NCBI GenBank assembly: GCA_017445405.1
Contig: JAFSUD010000076.1
Coordinates: 1-64,000, forward strand
Length of the DNA: 64,000 nucleotides
Reading direction: 5' to 3'
Source of the DNA: Synergistaceae bacterium
Lineage (GTDB): Bacteria; Synergistota; Synergistia; Synergistales; Aminobacteriaceae
Under the pieces are notes generated by a model. The model did no database searches and had not been told where the DNA came from. It was given only the letters and a program-made list of their open reading frames with translations. Shown here in pieces: positions 57,698-64,000 of the stretch. Both the position numbers and the translations under genes were made by a program. The stretch's first letter is position 1; every line of letters begins with the position of its first letter.

Positions 57698-58333
57698 ATG
57701 AAGTATCGTGCGTTTATTCTAGTTGCTGTGATTTGCCTGATGAGCTGCTGCCACGTTTATGCCGCTGAACCTGACCACGTATACATCACAGGAGAAGTTA
57801 AGGACGGCCTCTACACTAACCGGACTCTCGGAGCAGAAGCGTATTTCGGCGAGAACTGGAAAGTGTTATCACGCGAAGAGATTATTTCTCTCATGGGAGC
57901 AACCGCATCATTGTCGCCGACTATTGAGTAAGTTACGCAGGGACAGATTCCAGTGTTCTATGTCAGGACTAATGACTGGAGCGCGAACATCAACATGACA
58001 GTCAGCAATCTCGGCATCTTCGGAGAGGCTATAGTGTCAATGTCCGGTGATAAGTTTATGGACGAACTCATGAAGTACCTTTCCGGAGTGCTGTCAAAAG
58101 CGTATACGGAGATGGGAGCGCAGGATTTCAGGCTTGAGCGCGTAAAGCTGAAGTTTCTAGGCACTGAAGGAGAAGGCTTCAGCATAACCTCAAAGGTCGC
58201 GGGCACAGTAACCATGTATCAGAAGATGGCAATATGCATAAGAGGAGAATACGGCTACAACATAACTGCCACGAGCATCGGCTATGACATCACTGATAAT
58301 CTGCTGTCAATGTTCCGCAGAATAAGCGAATAG
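57698..58333 (+). pseudogene. Exported small protein paralogue 1, interrupted by TAA
   Basis: 212 codons with one in-frame TAA at codon 78. Before it: signal peptide to VYA-AE and DHVYITGEVKDGLYTNRTLGAEAYFGENWKVLSREE; after it in the same frame from 57932: VTQGQIPVFYVRTNDWSANINMTVSNLG and, at the end, LLSMFRRISE. The two paralogues downstream have Glu at the stop position (EEL), so a single GAA-to-TAA change fits. Family not recognised; mature domain about 185 residues, exported. Confidence 0.8.
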
Positions 58334-58350
58334 TTAATGGAGGCACTATC

Positions 58351-58983
58351 ATGAAATACCGCATGTTTGCCCTGTTCGCAGTAATTTGCCTGATAGTATG
58401 CTGTCCTGCATATGCCGATGAATCAGACTATACACAGATCACCGGCGAGATTAAGGACGGCCTCTATATTAACCGGACTCTCGGAGCGGAAGCGTATTTT
58501 GATGAGAATTGGCGCGTGCTGTCAAGAAAAGATATAGCCACTTTAACCGGAGCTGCTGCATCTGATTCACCGGCACTTGAAGAACTAACAAGCGGTGCTA
58601 TGCCTGTTTTCTGCGTCTCAACGAAAGACGGAAGAGCTAACATCAACATCACTGTAATTCATCTTGGGGTTTCGGCAAGTCTGCTTTCTGATCCTGACAG
58701 CGTGTTCATGGATATGTTCGCTGAGAGTGCCCGCAATGGAGCAGCTAACGTATTGACCGAGATGGGGATTAAGGATTTCACTGCAGAGCGCATGAAGACT
58801 TCTTTTCTCGGCGAGGAATATCACAGCGTTTATTCCACATCAAAGCTGAACGGTTTTATCAATCAGTACCAGAAGCTGGTAATATGCATCAGGGGAGAAT
58901 ACAGCATTACGGTTACAGCGACTAGCTTAGGCAGGGACGCAATTGACGAAATGCTCTCAATGTTCCGCAGAATAGGCAGCTAA
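58351..58983 (+). CDS. Exported small protein paralogue 2
   Basis: 210 residues. Signal peptide ends near AYADE; the core motif TGEIKDGLYINRTLGAEAYFDENWRVLSRKDIATL is shared with both neighbours, as is the C-terminal ISITVTATSLGRD-like segment and LSMFRRIGS. A beta-alpha-beta fold of the PsbP/Mog1 size is possible but unproven. GGAGG lies ten bases before the ATG. The whole family is unknown to me. Confidence 0.7.
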   Translation: MKYRMFALFAVICLIVCCPAYADESDYTQITGEIKDGLYINRTLGAEAYFDENWRVLSRKDIATLTGAAASDSPALEELTSGAMPVFCVSTKDGRANINITVIHLGVSASLLSDPDSVFMDMFAESARNGAANVLTEMGIKDFTAERMKTSFLGEEYHSVYSTSKLNGFINQYQKLVICIRGEYSITVTATSLGRDAIDEMLSMFRRIGS

Positions 58984-59000
58984 TGAAAGGATGGTTAATG

Positions 59001-59651
59001 ATGAAGTACCGTACGTTTATTACAGCAGCAGTTCTCTGCATCATGGCCTGCTGTTCAGTTTATGCGGCAGAGACCGACAAAGTCTACATCACCGGCGAGG
59101 TCAAGGACGGAGTTTACACTAACCGTGCTATAGGAGCGGAGATATATCTTGATGACAGCTGGCGTATTCTGTCAATGAAGGAGATAGCGGCTCTTAACTC
59201 TGCAGCACTCAAGAGCATAGAGAATTTGTCATCCCCCACGCTGGAGGAACTCACGAACGGAGATCTCCCTGTGCTGTACGCTGTTACGGAGGACTTTGCA
59301 GACAGCATAAACATAACGATAACTAACATCGGTGCAGGTGTAGGAGATTTTCTTGCTGACCCAGACAGCAGAGCGATTCTTGATGAGATGATGGAGGACA
59401 TGGCCAAGAACATGCGCGAGGCAAATTCAGCTATGGGCGTGAACAGCACCGTAAACACAATCAGGGTTAATTTTGCCGGTGCAGAACGGGCTGGCCTGTC
59501 AGTAAAGACAATGGTAACTGAGACGAGGCCCATGTATCAGAAACAGATAATGTGCTTCAAGGGAGAATATCTTTTCCAAGTTACGGTGAACAGCAAGAAC
59601 CGGGACATAACAGACGATATATTATCCATGTTCCGCAGAACAGAAGATTAA
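59001..59651 (+). CDS. Exported small protein paralogue 3
   Basis: 216 residues from ATG at 59001, aligned with the MKYR start of the paralogues and nine bases after AAAGGA; ATG codons at 58983 and 58998 are also open. Signal peptide ends VYAAE; TGEVKDGVYTNRAIGAEIYLDDSWRILSMKEIAAL is the family core, with a 10-residue insertion after it (KSIENLSSPT). It ends SMFRRTED. Third of three tandem copies, so the family arose here by duplication; function unknown. Confidence 0.7.
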   Translation: MKYRTFITAAVLCIMACCSVYAAETDKVYITGEVKDGVYTNRAIGAEIYLDDSWRILSMKEIAALNSAALKSIENLSSPTLEELTNGDLPVLYAVTEDFADSINITITNIGAGVGDFLADPDSRAILDEMMEDMAKNMREANSAMGVNSTVNTIRVNFAGAERAGLSVKTMVTETRPMYQKQIMCFKGEYLFQVTVNSKNRDITDDILSMFRRTED

Positions 59652-59675
59652 GTGAAGCAAGTGCGCGGCCGGGAA

Positions 59676-60224
59676 TTACTGTCTTGGCCGCGTAAATGTC
59701 TCCCTAAAGTCCTGAAGGTTCATTGCAAGAAACGATTTATCCTTCTGCCACGTCAAACCCGTCTTTCCTGCAGCAAACTTCATGAACTCCTCCCAGTTAT
59801 CCGGCTTCTCCATCATGCATATTGATTCTCTGGAAATTATCAGATAGCAATATTCCGTGTCATAACGCAGGGCAGAAAAACTCTTGTATGTCAGATTCAT
59901 GCTCCCCTCGCCGGAAACCTTCACGCTATCCGCAAAAAACTCATACTGCATCACAGGCAGCTTCCCTTTCCTCGCAGACACAACTTTATCCGCCTGAACC
60001 TGCGCCGGAAAATCCGTACTCACTGCCAGCCACGTACCCGGCAAAAGCAGCAATGCCCTCGCCCAAACAGGCAAAGGCACTGCCACCGCCAAGAACACCA
60101 GCACAAGCCCAACACAGAACCTCACAGCTATTCCCGTCTTCTCAAACGTGTAGTACTGCGTCCGGAAAAGCAGAGTCAGAGTCTTTCTCGTGTGCTCAAT
60201 TTTCGCAGTGTATACCGGCTTCAT
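59676..60224 (-). CDS. YcxB-like membrane protein
   Basis: 182 residues. Two adjacent hydrophobic segments at about 30-50 and 53-70, then a beta-rich domain with EFFADSVKVSGEGSMNLTYKSFSALRYDTEYCYLIISRESICMMEK, the layout of YcxB/bacterial-PH-like domains that follow two membrane helices. It ends five bases before the GH31 gene's region on the same strand, so it is co-transcribed downstream of the glycosidase. Role unknown. Confidence 0.6.
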   Translation of the reverse strand: MKPVYTAKIEHTRKTLTLLFRTQYYTFEKTGIAVRFCVGLVLVFLAVAVPLPVWARALLLLPGTWLAVSTDFPAQVQADKVVSARKGKLPVMQYEFFADSVKVSGEGSMNLTYKSFSALRYDTEYCYLIISRESICMMEKPDNWEEFMKFAAGKTGLTWQKDKSFLAMNLQDFRETFTRPRQ

Positions 60225-60228
60225 GCTA

Positions 60229-62721
60229 CTATTCCGTCATGCCGATTAGGTCAAACTTCTCCGTCGACACCACAACGTCAAACGAATCTTTCTCCGGCTT
60301 CGGGAACTTGATTCTGATTGTCCGGTCTGACATGCTGTAGTACCAGCCCGACTCTGCATCTTCCCAGTAATCACGCACTAGGTACTGCGTCAGCTTCTCG
60401 CCGTCAACGCTCACCCAATAAGCCCCCTTCTCCTTGCTGATGAGTGAGATTGTGAGACTCGTTATTGTGTCCTGATAGCTGCCCTCACGAGTGAAGGATA
60501 TAGTCTTGCGGTCGCCTGACTTCACCGTGATTCTGGTCTGTGAGTACACTCCGCGCTTGTAGTCCTGAGTGTGTCCGTCATCATCGTAGAACGTGAACTC
60601 CGAGTCAGAGTCTGCAGAGATGAGCAGGTCAAGATGGTGCATTGTGTCGCGCGTAATGTTCGTAACGTCATCGCTCGTCATGAAGATTCCATTGCCCCGC
60701 AGGAACATCGGAATGCTCCCGAGACTCACAGGCACTCTCACAACTTGGCCGCCGGTGTAACGCTTCATGCTGTCGTTCATGTGATACCAGTTCGTCCCTG
60801 CAGGAAGGTAGACCTCGCGGGTCTCCGCTCCCTTTTCGAGGACATTCGCAACGAGCACAGAAGGCCCGAACATGAACGTTAGGTGCTTATCCGTATAGCA
60901 CGCCTTATCCTCCGGGAACTCCAGGAACAGCGGTCTCATCACTGGCAATCCGCCAACACTCGCCTCATGCATCAGCGAATACAGGTAAGGAAGCATCTTG
61001 TAACGCAACGCAAAGGCCTCACGCACATAGTCCAGATTCTCCTCATACATCCACGGCTGGGTTACCGTGTTGTCAGAGTTAGCAGAGTTGATTGTGAATC
61101 TAGGCTGAAATATCCCGCTCTGAATCCACCGCAATAACAGCTCCGCCTCCGGTGCTCCTCCTGCAAAGCCCCCTATGTCGCAGCCCATGTTTGCACAGCC
61201 AGATAACCCCATCCCGAGAATCGTCGCTACGTTGAACTTCAGAGTCCTCCAGTCCGTGAGGTTGTCTCCTCCCCAGACCTGCGCATATCTCTGAATCCCT
61301 GCATAGCCCGCTCGGTTAATCACGTAAGGCCGTTCATTGGGGTATACGTTCGCAATTGCCTTGTGAGCAACATACGCCATCATGTTGGAGTGAATTATCT
61401 TCAGCTCCGCCATAGTCCCAGCAGCACACCGCGCATCCCTGTCCTCGATGCCGTCCATCTCGCAGTTGTCGTTCCACACCGTTTTAGTGCCCTTGCGCAG
61501 AATCTCCGACTCCAAAAGCTCGCGCCATGCCTCGCGCCCTGACTCGCTAGTGAAGTCTATGAACCTTCCTTCTCCGCCCCACCACCGGCCGTAATAGTCG
61601 CCTGTGCCGTCGGGAGTCTTGATGAATGCGCTGCGCTCCTCATAATATTTTGCGTAAGGGTGATTCTTGAGGACTCCGGGCTTCAGGTTGCAGATGACGT
61701 TGATTCCCCGGGCGTTCATCTCTGAGAAGAACTCTTCAGGATTCGGAAAGCGTCTGCGATTCCAGTTGAACGTGTAGCGCAGTCCGTCAGACTCTCCGGA
61801 AGAATACCCCGACGCAAGCCAGAAGTTATCAATATATATGTGCTCCTTCTCGTGCTTGTCTATGACGCGGTAAATTTCCTTGTCGCAGTCCCGCTCAAGC
61901 TCTGCGTAATACATTGTTGACGCGCAATAGCCCAGAGACTGTTTCGTCGGAAGTATCGTGCGCCCGGTCAGCCATGTGTAGCGTGAGACTATCTCCTTCA
62001 CGCTGCCGGTGATGAGGAAGAGGTCAATATCTCCTCCGTCAGCCTGGTAGTAGCAGTAACGCTCCCAGTAGCCGGAAATCTCCTGCCCCATGTCGAACAC
62101 GCAGTCGTGGGAGTTGTTGTAGAACAGACCAAGTGATGACAGAGATTCATCATTCACGCGAATGTAGAAGGGTATGTGCTTGTACATGGGGTCGCCAAAT
62201 TCCGGGTCATGGCCGATTGCGTCTTTAGGGGACATGCGCAGACGACGGCCCTTCTTGTCGAGATGCCCTGTCTTCTCGCCGAAGCCGTAAAAGTGATCGT
62301 GCTCTCTGTCCATGCATGAGTAGTGAGAGAGTCGCCCGAGATGGTCTCGCTCGAATGCACGCTCCGGCAAATCACGGTAGATTATGCGTCCCGAAGAGTC
62401 AGTGAGAGTGAACGACAGAGGAGATTTCCTCATGGTGAGGGTGAATGAGGCTGTGCGGAAGGTCAGGGAGTCGGGAGAGTCCTCGCACGCAACATCGAGA
62501 GGAGTAATGCGTTCACGTTCACCGGAGAAGAGGGAGTCGAGGGAGTCCGGCCAAGCTGTACGCACGAGAGCATACGACGCTTCAGGAAACTCCCGCGAGA
62601 ATGAGACTCGGATTCTCACTATGTCATCAGTCATGAAGACGAGCATAACGTCAGCAGAGTCGCCGTGAATGATGCAGCCGTTATCCGTCTTTGTATGCGA
62701 TAGATATTTTCTCAGCAGCAC
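60229..62721 (-). CDS. Glycoside hydrolase family 31 alpha-glucosidase-type enzyme
   Basis: 830 residues, GTG start with AGGAGG upstream. GH31 features in order: N-terminal beta-sandwich, WLASGYSSGES, the nucleophile region TVWNDNCEMDG (Asp ~416), the acid/base region WGGDNLTDWRTLKFNVATILGMGLSGCANMGCDIGGFAGGAPEAELLLRWIQSGIFQPRF, and C-terminal beta domains. Substrate could be alpha-glucoside, alpha-xyloside or sulfoquinovoside; the subfamily cannot be fixed. No signal peptide, so probably cytoplasmic and linked to imported oligosaccharides. Its N-terminus is duplicated upstream. Confidence 0.9.
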   Translation of the reverse strand: MLLRKYLSHTKTDNGCIIHGDSADVMLVFMTDDIVRIRVSFSREFPEASYALVRTAWPDSLDSLFSGERERITPLDVACEDSPDSLTFRTASFTLTMRKSPLSFTLTDSSGRIIYRDLPERAFERDHLGRLSHYSCMDREHDHFYGFGEKTGHLDKKGRRLRMSPKDAIGHDPEFGDPMYKHIPFYIRVNDESLSSLGLFYNNSHDCVFDMGQEISGYWERYCYYQADGGDIDLFLITGSVKEIVSRYTWLTGRTILPTKQSLGYCASTMYYAELERDCDKEIYRVIDKHEKEHIYIDNFWLASGYSSGESDGLRYTFNWNRRRFPNPEEFFSEMNARGINVICNLKPGVLKNHPYAKYYEERSAFIKTPDGTGDYYGRWWGGEGRFIDFTSESGREAWRELLESEILRKGTKTVWNDNCEMDGIEDRDARCAAGTMAELKIIHSNMMAYVAHKAIANVYPNERPYVINRAGYAGIQRYAQVWGGDNLTDWRTLKFNVATILGMGLSGCANMGCDIGGFAGGAPEAELLLRWIQSGIFQPRFTINSANSDNTVTQPWMYEENLDYVREAFALRYKMLPYLYSLMHEASVGGLPVMRPLFLEFPEDKACYTDKHLTFMFGPSVLVANVLEKGAETREVYLPAGTNWYHMNDSMKRYTGGQVVRVPVSLGSIPMFLRGNGIFMTSDDVTNITRDTMHHLDLLISADSDSEFTFYDDDGHTQDYKRGVYSQTRITVKSGDRKTISFTREGSYQDTITSLTISLISKEKGAYWVSVDGEKLTQYLVRDYWEDAESGWYYSMSDRTIRIKFPKPEKDSFDVVVSTEKFDLIGMTE

Positions 62722-62944
62722 GGTTCATCATCCTCCTATCAGGTCAAAGCCTTCACGTGATACTTGCGCAAAGGAAGCGTGCTCGCTCTGGCAGTGCCGT
62801 AAACGGCAGCCTACGGTCATATACCACCCTTCACCCGCAGAGTCGCCGTGAATGATGTAGCCGTTATCCGTCTTTGTATGCGATAGATATTTTCTCAGCA
62901 GCATAGCTACATTCCTATCAGGTCAAAGTCCTCAAACGATACCG
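62653..62944 (-). repeat. Diverged duplication (offset ~183 bp) across the GH31/GH31 junction
   Basis: The first 23 codons of the downstream GH31 gene (62653-62721) recur at 62836-62904 with two base changes, and the last codons of the upstream GH31 (FDLIG) recur at about 62732-62746. The middle is strongly diverged. The pattern parallels the bioD/bioA case. Confidence 0.75.
62728..62904 (-). pseudogene. Chimeric GH31 mini-frame
   Basis: 58 codons from ATG at 62904, two bases after the stop of the upstream GH31 gene. Residues 1-23 (MLLRKYLSHTKTDNGYIIHG...) match the N-terminus of the downstream GH31; the rest (GEGWYMTVG... to EGFDLIGG) resembles a GH31 C-terminus (compare AAEGWYYSQSK and FEDFDLIGM). 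Non-functional as an enzyme; a junction by-product like the BioA-BioD one. Confidence 0.7.
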
Positions 62945-64000
62945 TCAAAGTAATATCGCGTCTCGGGTTAGGATACTTCACGATTACTGCGCGCTTGCTC
63001 TGACTGTAATACCAGCCCTCTGCTGCCTTCTCGAACTTGTTGCGGTTCAGGTAGTGCTCGAGCTTCCTGTCTCCCAGCGCAACCCAGAAGGGACTCCTCT
63101 CCTTCTTCACCATCTCAACGGTTACGTTCTCCACAAAGTCCTGATACTCTCCTTCTGCAGAAAACTCCACCTTCACCACACTCTGCCCCGTCATCTTCAC
63201 GTGAGTCTTCCTGAACTTGCCCTGCTGGTAGTCGTTGCTCACGCCGTCGTCGTCATAGAGCGTGTAGTCTCTCTCTTGGCCGGGTATCATGATGAAGCGA
63301 AGGCTCGTAACTTTGTCGCGCTCCATGCTCATCGGCTGGTTGTCGGCGATAGGGATTATTGCTCCCTCGCGAAGGAACATCGGAATACTCGACATGTCAA
63401 CAGGAATCTCGATAGTCTGTCCGCCCTCGTAGCACGTGAACTTATCCGTCCAGTAGTTGTTGCTCCACGCATACCACTTTGTGCCAGCAGGAAGATACAC
63501 GCGCTTTGTCTCTGCTCCCTTGTCAATCACATTTGCGACGAGAATATCTCTGCCGAACATGAACTCGAAGCTCTCATCCCAGACGTTGGGGTCATTCTGG
63601 AACTCGTACACCAAAGCCCGCATGATTGGCGCGCCTGTTGCTGAGGCCTCATACTCCAGAGAGTAGAGATAGGGCAGCATGAGATACCTGAAGAGTATTG
63701 CGTCGCGGATTATGTCCGTCGAGTCCTTGTACATCCACGGCTCGGTTACTGTATTGTCGTTGCTGGCAGAGTGAATCGAGAACCGCGCCTGAAAGATTCC
63801 GTTCTGCACCCATCTCACAAAGAGTTCTTCCTCCGGTGCTGGCCCGGCGAACCCTCCGATGTCCGCTCCCTCGTTAGGCTGTCCCGAGAGTCCCATTCCC
63901 GTAATCGTAGGGATGTTGTACTTGAGAGCTTCCCAGCATGTGAGGTTGTCCCCGCACCATGTCTGTGCGTACTTCTGAATCCCTGAGCTTCCGCTCCTGC
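62907..64000 (-). CDS. Second glycoside hydrolase family 31 enzyme, C-terminal part
   Basis: The frame is open to the window edge, so the N-terminus lies outside. Visible is the acid/base region WCGDNLTCWEALKYNIPTITGMGLSGQPNEGADIGGFAGPAPEEELFVRWVQNGIFQARF and the C-terminal beta domains to FEDFDLIGM. It is a clear paralogue (about half identical by eye) of the downstream GH31; GDNLTCW keeps the acid/base Asp. The pair arose by tandem duplication and diverged, suggesting two related alpha-glycosides. Transcribed first in the operon GH31, GH31, YcxB-like. Confidence 0.9.
   Translation of the reverse strand, partial: RSGSSGIQKYAQTWCGDNLTCWEALKYNIPTITGMGLSGQPNEGADIGGFAGPAPEEELFVRWVQNGIFQARFSIHSASNDNTVTEPWMYKDSTDIIRDAILFRYLMLPYLYSLEYEASATGAPIMRALVYEFQNDPNVWDESFEFMFGRDILVANVIDKGAETKRVYLPAGTKWYAWSNNYWTDKFTCYEGGQTIEIPVDMSSIPMFLREGAIIPIADNQPMSMERDKVTSLRFIMIPGQERDYTLYDDDGVSNDYQQGKFRKTHVKMTGQSVVKVEFSAEGEYQDFVENVTVEMVKKERSPFWVALGDRKLEHYLNRNKFEKAAEGWYYSQSKRAVIVKYPNPRRDITLTVSFEDFDLIGM

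Overview
The window looks like chromosomal DNA of an anaerobic, probably gut- or rumen-associated member of the Synergistota. The inference rests on a CAP-domain protein whose C-terminus resembles the Synergist-type sorting tail (Cys-Asn-Ser-Gly, hydrophobic stretch, Arg-Arg-Lys-Lys), an EF-G-2-like paralogue, pervasive GTG/TTG starts after strong Shine-Dalgarno sites, and an anaerobe's set of radical-SAM and Fe-S proteins. No marker such as rRNA is present, so the taxonomic call is inference.

Layout. 1-3.4 kb: 3' end of an EF-G-like GTPase, a GT87-like membrane protein and a UDP-galactopyranose-mutase-like flavoprotein. 3.4-11 kb: a tail-anchored unknown and a zinc-ribbon miniprotein facing a CAP protein, then a galactose-type ABC importer (two mglB paralogues, mglA, mglC). 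11-19.3 kb: MerR regulator, three tRNAs (Thr, Tyr, Thr), PilO/PilP/secretin genes, efp, asp23, nusB and two GT2 glycosyltransferases. 19.3-24.4 kb (minus): gatCAB and a DpnII-type restriction pair. 24.4-26.6 kb: a 46-residue Cys-Gly-Gly repeat peptide followed by a radical SAM/SPASM enzyme and a nitroreductase, with a divergent HxlR regulator. 26.7-30.3 kb: biotin genes bioY-B-D-A. 30.4-34.1 kb: aldo/keto reductase and a large flagellin. 34.1-44.5 kb: greA-epimerase-hemB, a Bax-inhibitor protein, two TerD-family genes, an exported flavoprotein and mfd. 44.6-51.6 kb: two carbohydrate-binding-type lipoproteins and an ArsR/P-type ATPase metal pair. 51.6-57.4 kb: two more GT2 enzymes, a PatB-type lyase, rseP, ispG. 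57.4-64 kb: an inverted-repeat-bounded non-coding island, three tandem exported paralogues (first interrupted by TAA), a YcxB-like protein and two GH31 glycosidases.

Two systems stand out. First, four glycan-related genes carry simple sequence repeats able to switch reading frame: G10 in the flavoprotein, G12 in a GT2, and two different heptanucleotides, seven copies each, at the 5' ends of two GT2 genes. As read here one heptamer gene is in frame and the other out of frame, which suggests phase-variable surface glycans. Second, the Cys-Gly-Gly repeat peptide, SPASM enzyme and nitroreductase form a compact operon that looks like a RiPP cluster of the ACGX-repeat type.

The window also holds three diverged local duplications at gene ends (bioD/bioA, terD-family gene, GH31/GH31), two of which create small chimeric reading frames, a GC-rich palindrome inserted in frame in gatA, and a flagellin carrying a glycine-rich beta-solenoid-like insert. 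Most housekeeping genes are intact; promoter and terminator calls are by eye.
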